From Apostichopus japonicus (taxonomy: Eukaryota > Echinodermata > Holothuroidea > Aspidochirotida > Stichopodidae), in NCBI RefSeq assembly GCF_037975245.1, contig NC_092570.1, forward strand, positions 14,328,501 through 14,392,500: a DNA stretch of 64,000 nt. Direction: 5' to 3'. The notes beneath the pieces are model-generated. The model made no database searches, was not told where the DNA came from, and worked only from the letters and a program-made list of their open reading frames with translations. The translations under genes and the position numbers were made by a program. Of this stretch, positions 38,018-48,576 are shown one piece after another. Each line of letters opens with the position of its first letter. Position 1 is the stretch's first letter.

Positions 38018-38740
38018 TGTCCAATATCAAACAAATGCTATCCAATATCGAAACTTCTGTTAATATGTAACACGATGCATTTGTTATCCTTTATCGAACA
38101 CTTGTTATCCATTATCGTACAATTGTTATCCAATATCGAACAATAATGTTAACCAATATCGAAAAATTGCTATCTATTATCAAAACATTGTAATACAATA
38201 TCGAACAATTGTTATCCAACATAGAACAATTGTTATCCAATATCGAACAATTGTTATCCAGTATCGAACAATTGTTATGTAATATCGAACAATTGTTAAC
38301 TGATATCGAAAAATTGCTATCTATTATCAAACCATTGTAATACAATATCGAACAATTGTTATCCAATTTCGAACAATTGTTATCCAGTATTGAACAATTG
38401 TTATCCAGTATTGAACAATTGTTATGTAATATCGAACAATTGTTAACTGATATCGAAAAATTGCTATCTATTATCAAACCATTGTAATACAATATCGAAC
38501 AATTGTTATCCAACATAGAACAATTGTTATCCAATATCGAACAATTGTTATCCAGTATCGAACAATTGTTATGTAATATCGAACAATTGTTAACTGATAT
38601 CGAAAAATTGCTATCTATTATCAAACCATTGTAATACAATATCGAACAATTGTTATCCAATTTCGAACAATTGTTATCCAGTATTGAACAATTGTTATCC
38701 AGTATTGAACAATTGTTATGTACTATCGAACATTGTTTTT
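38018..38740. repeat. 21-bp minisatellite with 147-bp and 294-bp higher-order units
   Basis: The base unit is 21 bp (for example tatcgaacaattgttatcca), with the palindrome caattg in most units. Variant units recur in a fixed order of seven, giving a 147-bp unit. Two versions of that unit alternate: one carries ccaacata (38216, 38510) and the other ccaatttc (38363, 38657). The distances are exactly 147 between versions and 294 between like versions. The array edge before 38112 is more decayed. Because 21 is a multiple of three, the minus strand is open for 221 codons (38112-38777) as a seven-residue repeat based on NNCSILD. I treat that frame as a by-product, since it has no start context or flanking exons. 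Confidence 0.9.
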
Positions 38741-39797
38741 TGACAAGGAGACAGTATACTCGATCTGTTCTCGTCATTAAAATTAAGCTACTTTAAGCAC
38801 GATTTACGAAACACCGTATACAGTCCATGTAAGTAAAATTAAGCTAATATGTTTTAGATGACATGCAAATCAAAATTTGCCACCAAATATGCTAGAACAT
38901 AAATCAAAGAATGGTCACGTGTTTACTGGCAAACACACTATATTTCAGCCTTTCCACCCTCAGCGAAATTTGCTTAGTTGAGACATTTAAAATGTCTTAT
39001 CTTTGCCAAAATATCTGGGAATAACATGGAGAACAGGAACGTCCAGGGACATGTAAGGAAACTGTTTACAAATTCTTAGGACCACAACACTTTGGAGGCA
39101 AAACCGATAACTTTTGAAAGAAATGATTTTGAAACATAATCTATATTTATCACAATAACTGTAACGTTTGTACATCGCCTGTACCATTCTTAATCCATTG
39201 AAGGGTGTCAGACGTCGCTATTAATTTCATATATAGGTCTGTCGGTATAGATATTCATTCCGAAAACTTCAACTTGTCCTATTCTTTGATGTTCACTTTA
39301 GAAGATTCGGGTCGATGGGTATTATAGGAATGAAGTCAAACGGGATCCCATTTGGCGTTCAAAGACCTCCATAACCTAAATTTTCGAGGTCATAAGAACC
39401 AGTTTACCTGTTAAAATGATACTTATTCAATGTCAATGTAAAAACTGTTATCGAATCAAATATAATATCAACTCTTTTTAAGAACATGAAGGTTTAAGGA
39501 TATATTTTTTTTATATGAATATGTGCCAGTTAAAATGATGAACTCATCTGTGAAAATAGGAACGCTGCATGGGTAGAATAAATCACATAATGTTGTTTTT
39601 TTCCGTTACAAAGCCTTATAAATACTCTTTTCGTGAAGGTAGTCAAAATAGGCTATGAGTTAATAAAGATGTACTTTCGAAAGCTTATTGTAAGCTTTTT
39701 TCATCTCCTAGGATGATGTCACAGAATGAACCCTGCTCATGATGCATGTTTGTACGTAATTCACTTCTACGTATAGTTTTGTAATGAAGAAAGAATA
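38741..39797. other. Non-coding DNA
   Basis: No feature recognised. Confidence 0.45.
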
Positions 39798-39916
39798 ATT
39801 CATTCATACTTAGTAAAGATTCCTAAATCCTATTGGTCCATTCAGGTCAGCTGACCGTGGTTAATCTTGTGAGTAACGCACGGTAAAATTACGGGTCATC
39901 ACTTTAATAAATCTTT
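39798..39916 (-). repeat. 119-bp dispersed repeat, copy 1
   Basis: The reverse complement of this segment matches 60899-61017 over all 119 bases with only two substitutions that I can find, and the match stops sharply at both ends. It contains the word cgtgcgttactcaca, also present in both arms of the fold-back element at 60666-60825, and the palindrome cagctg. There is no coding capacity. The high identity indicates recent dispersal. Confidence 0.92.
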
Positions 39917-40075
39917 TTTAATAATATCATATTCTATAGTTAACAGATCAGCTGAGATAACTTTCCGCTTAATCTTCCAAAGAGGGATCTTCTTTCCAAT
40001 AACAATAAGGTTATCTTCAGAATATGAAAAAGTAGTAAAATGAACAATGGAAAATTGGCTGGGGAAAAAGAAACT

Positions 40076-40148
40076 ATCTAATAGTGGATTGGAACAGGTG
40101 ACCATGTGGCCGCCTGCGTTCTGCCAACTGAACTAAAGTAAATTCTCT
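40076..40148 (-). mobile_element. Possible tRNA-derived SINE head, degenerate
   Basis: On the minus strand the sequence has a D-arm and A-box-like TTAGTTCAGTTGG with a perfect 4-bp D stem (GTTC/GAAC), and 27 bases later a B-box-like GTTCCAATCC. The T stem and acceptor stem do not pair well. It lies about 160 bases from the 119-bp repeat on the same strand, so both may belong to one element, but the second copy of that repeat has no such head. Confidence 0.35.
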
Positions 40149-41053
40149 TGATTCAGCGAATCTGTATATCACGAAGATTAATCACGATCGGAAATGAAAA
40201 CTTTCTACTTCTAAATACAGGTTACCACAAATATTACATACATAAGATATATACTGATCATTTGTATGTGCTCAATGGATATTCCTTTGGCGGCTAGTTT
40301 TTGCATTAAAATTTGTTGTTAATTTTTATTTGGTGAGACCACATCATGACGGAATGTCCGACAGCAAATGCATCCCATTTAAACAGAAGAAGCAGAGATA
40401 CCATTGTGGCAATTGAAAACGGGGGGGGGGGGAATTCTGTGATTTTCTTTATAAATTACCAAATATATCTTATCTTGCGAAAAATGTTACCTTTAAAACA
40501 ACTATATCTAGGGCAATAGGATCAATATATTGAGATGAAAGTTTCAGCTGGTAGTGTGGAATGGATTGTATTATCTCGCCGTTTTGCTCACTGTCTACAA
40601 CCGGTTATATTCCCATTTATCAATCTGATATCTTAAAATCAACTAATCATTTGAACTACTTATTTAGTGGTCGTTTCTTTTTTAGTTACATGTGCACGGA
40701 AACTATCAGGTGTAGTGAGATTTCACATTACCCCGTAGGTTGAGATGATTTGATCACTCTGTAAATTGAATAGCGTAAAGTATGGAATCATATCTTCCGT
40801 CTCTGGGGTACTGAAATTTGTAACGGAATTTAGCACATGGAGGTGACAATTATATCACGAATGCCTACTTGATTGATAATGATACACCATTCGAAAAAAG
40901 TAGTTCCTCTTTGTAAGAAATTGTGACCAAGGAATATATTATATCTAAATTCTTAAATCTTGTTAGATTGGTCACTTATTTGAATCAGATAGATTAGAAA
41001 TTAATTATGTAATATGATATTTGTATTAAGTGAGTTGACATTTTTATAGAAAG
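40149..41053. other. Non-coding DNA with a G12 run
   Basis: The G run is at 40421-40432. No gene was recognised in the frames around it. Confidence 0.45.
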
Positions 41054-41061
41054 GTATACTG

Positions 41062-41269
41062 CAGGGTTGTCCAACCTACGGCCCGCGGGCCACAGTCCGG
41101 CCCGCCGCAGGGTTGCGCCCGGCCCGCCAAGATGTTTTATCGGGAAGGAAAATAAACAACTGCGCTCCACGCGCAGTGCTCACATTTTGTTGCCTTGGGT
41201 TCATGCGGCCCCCTCCTTCATCATAATCATTCCATGTGGCCCTCCTCTGCAAAAGGTTGGACAACCCTG
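41062..41269. mobile_element. hAT-type miniature transposon with target duplication
   Basis: The ends are 16-bp inverted repeats (cagggttgtccaacct and its reverse complement), and the subterminal sequence is rich in ggcccgc, both typical of non-autonomous hAT elements of the Charlie kind. The flanking eight bases are gtatactg on the left (41054-41061) and ctatactg on the right (41270-41277), an 8-bp target duplication with one difference, which is the length hAT transposases make. At 208 bp it encodes nothing; the open frame through it is accidental. It would have been mobilised by a transposase from elsewhere in the genome. Confidence 0.88.
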
Positions 41270-41346
41270 CTATACTGTAATGTAACGTCAGTATTATTTT
41301 CGAAGATACGCGAGGAGTCTCCCATATTGATCCTTTCATTTGCGGA

Positions 41347-41777
41347 TATGTGGGGCACTGACGTGACGTGAGAAAGATGGGACACTGACGTGAGAAATGT
41401 AGGGCACTCGCGTGAGAAAGGTGGGACACTGACGTGAGAAATGTAGGGCACTCGCGTGAGAAAGGTGGGACACTGACGTGAGAAATGTAAAACACTGACG
41501 TGAGAAAAGTGGGACACTGGCGTGAGAAAGGTGGGACACTGACGTGAGAAAGGTGGGACACTGACGTGAGGAAGATGGGACACTGACGTGAGAAATGTAA
41601 AACACTGACGTGAGAAAAGTGGGACACTGACGTGAGAAGGGTGGGACACTGACGTGATAAAAGTGGGACACTGAAGTGAGATAGATTTAACACTAACGTG
41701 AGAAAGGTGGGACACTGAAGTGAGATAGATTTAACACTAACGTGAGAAAGGTGGGACGCTTTGGAGGAAACGTGAGA
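41347..41777. repeat. 22-bp minisatellite
   Basis: About 19 units of the form gggacactgacgtgagaaag lie head to tail with a steady 22-base period. Variants such as atgtagggcactcgcg and atgtaaaacact recur in alternation, which suggests that units spread in pairs. Because 22 is not a multiple of three, three shifted copies of the same His/Ser/Pro-rich frame are open on the minus strand (205, 162 and 111 codons). They are by-products of the array. Confidence 0.9.
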
Positions 41778-42798
41778 AAACTTGGCTTATCGGTCTTACT
41801 CTAGTTCTGACATAATTCAATCCTGTATGTGTTTGTATTTGACCCCTCACCAACCCCCTCCCCACCCACCACCCTTTTTCAGTTCCACACAACATATTTA
41901 AAGTATCGAGTTATTTGAAAAACCTTGTGTTTATACCTTATATTAGGCCTATACCCTTTTAGCTTAAATATCCCTCAGATTTGTATATACGTCAATTTAT
42001 GTGTGTGTGGTGAAGAGGAGGGTGTAGGACTTCCAGTCCCCCTCCTTTTCAAAGTCTTGGATTCGATCATGAACACCTTGCTTAGCTTTGGGAAATTTAC
42101 AGATCCTCCATGACGAAAACTTATTCCAGTGTTATATGTGAGCATGCGCTGTAATGTTTCTTATATAAGGAGAATACTTTAGGTCAACAGCTGTTTACAA
42201 AAAAACGAAATTTTATTGGGTGCAATTTTACTTGATCTCTTAAAAAATACCTTACCCGCCCTACATTATGAATTACTTCGGTACAACTTCAACCCGGTTG
42301 TATCTTAGTTTTTGACCTGGAAAGGAAAACATCTATTCGTGGAAAAGTATTTTCAACCGTTTTTTAAGATTCCAACGGTGTTAAAGAACCGTTCTTTCAT
42401 CTAAAAATGTTGAGTTTCATATCACATACATACATAATGGAATCATAATATCTAGTTCAATAAATGACTTTTCTGTGGTAAGGTCAGTTGTTTTTCCCTA
42501 TTGTGTAACAGCAGGGTAAACAACCTTTCCTTATATGATTTCATTATTTTGCACGTAATTTCCCAACCATCCACCCATAGAGCAAGTCCCAGCCTCGTTG
42601 TGCTATTTAATGGTTTAATTGAACGTTCCTATAAATGTCTGAAAATAATCAAAAGTGTCAGAAACTCCAGAAAAACAAGAATATGAACACAGTTATGAGG
42701 ACCTTTAGGAGATATAAATATATATATAGATCCTCTGTGAACTGGAATCTGCCGGTACGGTATTAGTTTACTTCAAGTTGACACTCTTCCACGGTTAT
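41778..42798. other. Non-coding DNA
   Basis: No feature recognised; a few pyrimidine-rich patches occur near 41845-41880. Confidence 0.45.
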
Positions 42799-45077
42799 CA
42801 GGCGCGTATCCAGGATTTTCTAACCCGGGGGTCGCGAATTACTATCTAAGCGGAGCGCCACCATCGGTTGGCGCGCAGCGTACAAGAAAATTTCTGGTTT
42901 TGATACCACCCAGATCACCGGAAATGGTACTTCTCGGCCTTGAAATGACCAACCAGATGTACACTTTTGCCTGAGAACGAAGTATTTCCCAATAGTTTTT
43001 TTTTTCCATCCATAACCTTTTTGAATATTGTCACCAGTCACAAATCATGTTCGACCTCATCGCATGACCTGTGGATCATTGCTTTTGTAGGTGATTCTAC
43101 GTCGCTGCCCACAATATCCGTCAGCCCCACTTTTCAAGGTTTCAAGTCCATTATTTGTTCAGAATTTGAAAATTCACATTCTCACTTCAAAACATACCCA
43201 TAATGTCGCACAAAATTTCATCTATGGACAACCAATATAGAAAAACCTCCATCAACCCCTAACAGACCGGTCAAAATTGCATAGCTCCCAACTCTTGAGA
43301 AGGCAAAAGCTGGTCCATGCCACGAATCGCCGTCCTGGGGGAGGGGTATAAGGGGAGGGGGTGTCCTCCTCCCCTTTTGAATTTTTTTGGAATTCTGGTG
43401 ATGCCTACATGTAAAATGGTGGCACTTAGAAAGGCTTTTGACACCAAAAATTTTCTGAGAACTATGCATTTTTTTGTGTGTAACATCAATAAATTGAATA
43501 GTAGGTGATAATTCATTCTTTCCCGTGGCATGAAAATGTTCGCTGCTCGCCCCAATGAAAAGAAATAGAGGCTAATTTAAGGTTCAAATGATGCTGTAAA
43601 GGTTTTATACTCTATTATGCTAAATGCTTAAGAAATGATGGTTGCTAAGTCAAAATTTATTGCAATTTTTTTTTATGTATACTTGACAATTACAATGTGG
43701 GTTTTTCGGAAGCTTTCGCGGGTCAGCGGGTTTGGGTGTTAGAATGCGGGTCCAACCCGCGAATTGCGGGTCAGTTGGGAGCTCTGAAATTGCACGAGTA
43801 GAGGGAAGTGTGATGAAGAATGATGGTCAGAAATTTTCGAAAATTCAGACTCAGTTAATTTATTGGTGTACAAATATTAAAACCTCTTATAACGGCTATT
43901 ATAAAACTCCGAAACCGGACACTACACACATAGGCGTAAGAGGCGAGGGGTGCAGTCCCTAATTCTCCATGACTAATGTAAAATATAGTTTTGACATAAT
44001 TGGACCTCCATGCTTTTTCTCCATCTGCATAAGACATTTCGTTGTTTACATTATCATCCCGACGGACCGTACGGTACACGATTGCATGTAATGTAGGCTA
44101 ACAACCGCTGCTTGCTTATATGATATTGACATCAGCGAAAATTTTTGGTTATTTTTTTCGGGCAAGTCGGACAGTATTGAGGCTGTTCATCCTGGAACGC
44201 CATTTTCATGCTCACTGATATAATGTGATATCTGCTGTTTGCTTTACAAATTCGAACACCGGGCGCGTAGCGAGGAATTTGCCAAGGGAGAGGTGATGCC
44301 TGTAAGCAAAGTATCTAAGTGTTGCGTCACCATAAGTTGGCGCAAAGCGAACAAGAAAAGTTTGGCCGAAAATCCCTCCCAGGTCGCTGGAAATGGCACT
44401 ACCCAGGACCATTTGTTAGCGCGAAGCGTAAAAGCAAATTTTGCCGGAAATGCCTCCCAGATCGCTGGAAGTGACACTTCGCATGCCTTGTAAGTTGCAT
44501 CTGAGCACTTTCAATTTTGAAATTACTAGCAATGTCATAAAAAAAAAATATGCTGAAGGGGGGGGGGCGGTTGCCCCCTTCCCGAAATGCGTAATGTTGC
44601 CCGACGACACGGTCGAGTTCGAGACCAGCCACAGTTGGTTTCATAACACAATTCTACAATTGTTTAAGGCTTATATACACACACACGCGTTATGGTAGAC
44701 CATATATAGTATATTGATCACGAGTGAGAGAGGGAAAATGGAAACGTCAAAAATGGAGTTGTCGGTGTAAGGGGTAGGGTGAGGCACACGCCCCTTCCGA
44801 AATCCTAGATCCGTCACTAGCTACCCTGTGTATATAATAGGGATCAGCGCTGTAATGATTTCACTGTTCCTCTTTCTCTTCCCGAGATCTTGGCGTTTTT
44901 CTTATCTCCCTCCTTTTCTCCCTTTTCTCTCTTTCTTCTTTTTCTTTTCCCTTCCTTCCTCTCCTCCTCCCCCTCTTTTTTCCCCCTCTTTTTTCTTTTT
45001 TCTTCTCTTTTTTTCTCTCCTCTCTTTCTTACCCGGGGGGCGCGCGCCCCCAACGCCCCCCCCTGGATACGCACCTG
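42799..45077. mobile_element. 2.28-kb non-autonomous DNA element, 16-bp TIRs, 5-bp target duplication
   Basis: The left end caggcgcgtatccagg (42799-42814) and the right end cctggatacgcacctg (45062-45077) are inverted repeats with one mismatch. The five bases gttat directly precede the left end (42794-42798) and directly follow the right end (45078-45082). The interior has no transposase. It contains a module that begins in the element's left part (ttggcgcgcagcgtacaaga, near 42874) and recurs twice in tandem, in diverged form, near 44337 and 44417. A terminus-like copy lies at about 44262 (gggcgcgtagcgaggaattt) and another, inverted, at 44804-44820. Either the element grew by internal duplication or related copies are nested in it. 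A 5-bp duplication is rarer than the 8 bp of ordinary hAT elements, so the class is left open. Confidence 0.65.
44905..45030 (+). repeat. 126-base uninterrupted polypyrimidine tract
   Basis: Every base from 44905 to 45030 is C or T. It lies just inside the right end of the 2.28-kb element, followed by cccgggg and a C-run. Long oligopyrimidine DNA of this kind can form triplex structures. Both strands give open frames across it, which are accidental. Confidence 0.97.
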
Positions 45078-45324
45078 GTTATGGTGTGTTCGCCGTACCA
45101 ATTGCCCCCATTCGTATAGCCCAATGCAATCCGATGACACTGTAGTCACGTGGTAAGGACGACAGCAAGCGTGGTGCAGTATCATCCCTTCGTATCACGC
45201 CACACGGTAGCGGTCACGTGGTCGGGATAGCTACACACGAAGAAAAGTATAGTTTTAGGGATATAGCCTGCTTTTGCCAAACAAAACAAATTCCACGCTC
45301 ACTCCTTCCACACCAGCTTTCCAG
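45078..45324. other. Short intergenic or intronic stretch
   Basis: No feature other than an ill-defined pyrimidine-rich part near 45300-45324 that would serve as the tract before the candidate exon. Confidence 0.4.
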
Positions 45325-45412
45325 ACCCCACCTCAACCACTACCCCCGGTCCAGATGAGCAACCAGTGTTTACTGATCTTAACCAAATAATAGAACCTGA
45401 TCTGGCTACAAA
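45325..45412 (+). CDS. Candidate internal exon, unknown protein
   Basis: The segment follows an acceptor-like ccagctttccag (AG at 45323-45324) and ends at a near-perfect donor, AA followed by GTAAGTATGG. One frame is open through it and gives TSTTTPGPDEQPVFTDLNQI followed by IEPDLAT. The composition is rich in Thr and Pro and then acidic, like a linker of a secreted or surface protein. It enters in phase 1 and leaves in phase 2. The other two frames contain stops. Intron phase 2 also suits the candidate exon at 50385. No family is recognised. An 88-base open frame is not rare by chance, so the donor carries most of the weight. Confidence 0.3.
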
Positions 45413-45566
45413 GTAAGTATGGAAATTGTTATAAAGTTGTACTAATTGTACTAATTTACAGTTCATTAACACATAGTATATATAGGGATAACAATAAGCT
45501 TCAGACCACGTCCACGGCAGACACGTCCTTTATAAGTTTAATACTGTGTGTGGAAATACCTGTGTT

Positions 45567-45569
<3 letters not shown>

Positions 45570-45621
<52 letters not shown>

Positions 45622-45659
45622 ATCGTAATGAGTTGGAAAATCAAGAACAGTGAAAAAAC

Positions 45660-45684
<25 letters not shown>
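45570..45684 (-). repeat. (TA)n microsatellite with embedded SINE-tail fragment
   Basis: Two (TA)n runs (45570-45617 and 45660-45684) flank 45618-45659. The middle piece reads agttggaaaatcaagaacag then tgaaaaaac, an altered copy of the inverted SINE body at 35025-35055 (aattggaaaatccagaacag then tgaaaaacc). It is on the same strand as that copy, so here too a SINE tail is bounded by (TA)n on both sides. Confidence 0.75.
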
Positions 45685-45690
<6 letters not shown>

Positions 45691-48436
45691 TTGTATCCCG
45701 CACTAAGCACAGAAAAATGAGCTATAGCTTCTTCCCATAAAAGATTCATCAAAAAACGTCATTTTAATTATTAAGCCACAAAGAACAAATAAATTTTCAT
45801 GGTAAAAAAAGGCAAAAAAAAACAATCATATCTGATGCCATAGGGTTTTCAAACAAGATCTGGTATTGCTATTTAGCGTGGTGTATTATTGCTCTCTTGG
45901 CACTCCATAAGTAGGTCATCTGCCACATTTTTATAGTACTTGGTTTATTTCTTTAAGAAATGGTTGGCGTCACCGATACGCATTTAGACCCTTTTGGCTT
46001 TCCAAGGTGGCTAGGTCCAGAGTTGCCGATGCAATGTATATAGGTTATACTAAATAACGTATCGACAATGGTTAATGCAAGGAAAACTAGTTTACAAATT
46101 CACAAGGGAGAAATGAGACCCTTTCTAATAATTATTATTATATACGATCCGTCCAATATATGCGAATAAAGGCTGTGAAAAATGTTTTAAGCGTCACTTA
46201 TATGAATTGGAAATAAGGGTGATTGTTGGGGCATTTTTTGCCGGGTTGTGTTCACGTTAAACTATCTAGTGTGCCTAATTGAATTCGTTGCTTAATAGTG
46301 CGTATAGCGTATGGTATAAATCTCACGTTCTGAGAATAAGGGATAAGGGGTCCATTGCGTGAACACGTTACTTAGATTGCATAAAAAGACAGAAATCTTC
46401 TTTCTTACCGAGAGGTTTTGATTAGTCATTTAGAAGTTTGAAAGGTGTACATTTTTATTAATTTTATTTTAGTAATCACAAATCTATGCGTAAATCCCTA
46501 TATTTGTAGCCATACTATGTAGACAGAACAAATTTAGTTCACACCTTGTACACGTATCAATTGAGGTTATTCCAAGGTAGTTCGTCAACAACAGAAAAAG
46601 GTAAAACAGACTTAACCATAAATAAGATTTAATACAAGGATTCGAAATATTGTTTGAAGTATAGTGAAAAGTTGTAAATCAAAAAACTTGATAGAATTAT
46701 CCTCAGAGCTTTTTTTTTTTTTTGTCATCGCCATATCAGTGACCTATATAATTAATATACAATTATAATATTTCAGCCTAACACGTTTTATATAGCCTAT
46801 ACATTTTATAAGTTTTAAAATGTAAAAATAACTCAGTTTAATGATGTATTTGTACTTTTATTCTTGTTCTACACTAACATGTAAAGACATACAGCCTATA
46901 CTCTCAAAACGTATCGGCGTTCTACAAAGTTCTTGCTATAACTCCTCAGTAAAATCTCCTTAGTCGAAAATGTGGTCAATATTTCGAACACTAAAGACAA
47001 AAACATACATCGGACGTGGTGGATATGTAAAATGTTGATTACCCTCTTATTAATGTTCCTTTTCAGTGATTCAAAACGCGGTTCAAAATCGGCAGCATTT
47101 CCATTGCTTTAAAGCAAAGAAAAACCCCAACACTTTAGATAGAATAATTCTTCTGACAATAACTGTGATTGTATTTATAATTCTTCTAGTGTTATTATAG
47201 CATGTTATTGGGGGGGGGGGAGGCCACTGATTCCCATGGGTCGTACCCCTATGACAATGCGTTTCACTATTTTCACTTTTATTAGAATAACTTTTCGAAA
47301 TACCCTTTGTATTTGGTTATATAATAATAATAACAACAACAAAAACAAAACAAAACAAAACAAAAAATTGTGTTACGAAATTATCTAAACTGAATTTTAA
47401 GAATGCGATAAATATTTTTTATCATATTCGAAATTCCAGCAAGATGTCTGAAATTTATCATTCGTGATCTGTCCTTGAGCAGTACCCGATGGTGTGTTTG
47501 TTTGTTGTGTAAATATGACTGCAATCAAAACCCAATGCGAAGAACTCGGTTCCAATAAGGTTTGTGTGGAGTTACTAATTCTTCGAAGAATTGAAATCAT
47601 ATAAAAAACAAAATGAACTGGATTATGTTGGGTTTTTGAATAACAATCTTAGAGTTAATACTGTTATATGTTCCTCATTTGCAAAATTAAATAACACGTC
47701 ATAATTTTGTGCTAATAAAAAAATTGGAAAAATTATGTGAATTTAATTGAAGAAGAAGAACCATATATGCACATAGGACTAATCAACCAATGACCAGGAT
47801 AATATATCAATTTACCCATCTCAGTGGAGAGAATGGGGGGGGGGGGGGCTGGCGACTCCTCCCTGGATATCTCCAAGGTTACATCATTTATCCGATCTAT
47901 AGAATGGGACAATAGTATACTATATAGACAAAACTATCATATATGAGATGTGAGAATATTTTCGACCAACAAGAGGGTAGAATTATACAAGAATTAGATG
48001 AGTAATTCATATCCCCGCCCCCATCCCAACTCCCCTTCACCCCAACCCCACTCGTCCCGCCTCTCTTAGTCCATCACTTTCTGTATTATCCTGTCGATAC
48101 AACCGTCCTTGTCATTAATTCACCCCTTTCCTTCTTCATCGTTGAAGAATTCCTGAATGTGAATTCTTATCCGAGGAAATAAATAAATAACGGAAAATCT
48201 AGCACACTCGAACTAAGATGCATATTAAATCCCTTCAATTGTTCTCCAGTTTAACAATCCTAGCCGTTGCTATGGATTATTTTAATCTATCAAGATTATA
48301 TGAATATAACTAGACTTGTATTTATAAATTATTGCCACATGACGTCAAAAGCGGTCACTAATGCGCAAATAATGAATAAAAAACAAAGGTTGGATCCTTT
48401 GAAAGATGTAAAGAAGAATGAAGGGAGATTATGCCG
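45685..48436. other. Non-coding DNA with G-runs
   Basis: G10 lies near 47211 and G14 at 47835-47848. No gene, repeat family or RNA gene was recognised. Confidence 0.45.
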
Positions 48437-48576
48437 TTTCTTCTTCTCCGTCTTCTTATTCTTCTTCTCTTCTTCGTCATCTTCTTCTTCTTCATGCTAT
48501 GCTATGTTATGCTATGCTATGCTATTTTATGTTATGCTATGCTATGCTATGTTATGCATGCTATGCTACGCTATGC
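48437..48576 (+). repeat. (TTC)n followed by (ATGCT)n-type microsatellite
   Basis: TTC/CTT units run from about 48437 to 48495 and are followed at once by pentamers gctat, gttat and gctac to 48576. The 135-codon open frame that crosses them owes its length to these repeats. Confidence 0.9.

Noticed and set aside
41076-41715. Open frames of 205, 162 and 111 codons on the minus strand
   Set aside because: All are the same 22-bp tandem unit read in shifted frames.
48150-48185. Possible third hammerhead-like motif (gttgaagaattc and gaattc hairpin)
   Set aside because: The CTGA box and the GAAAC box are both altered, so the match is no better than chance.
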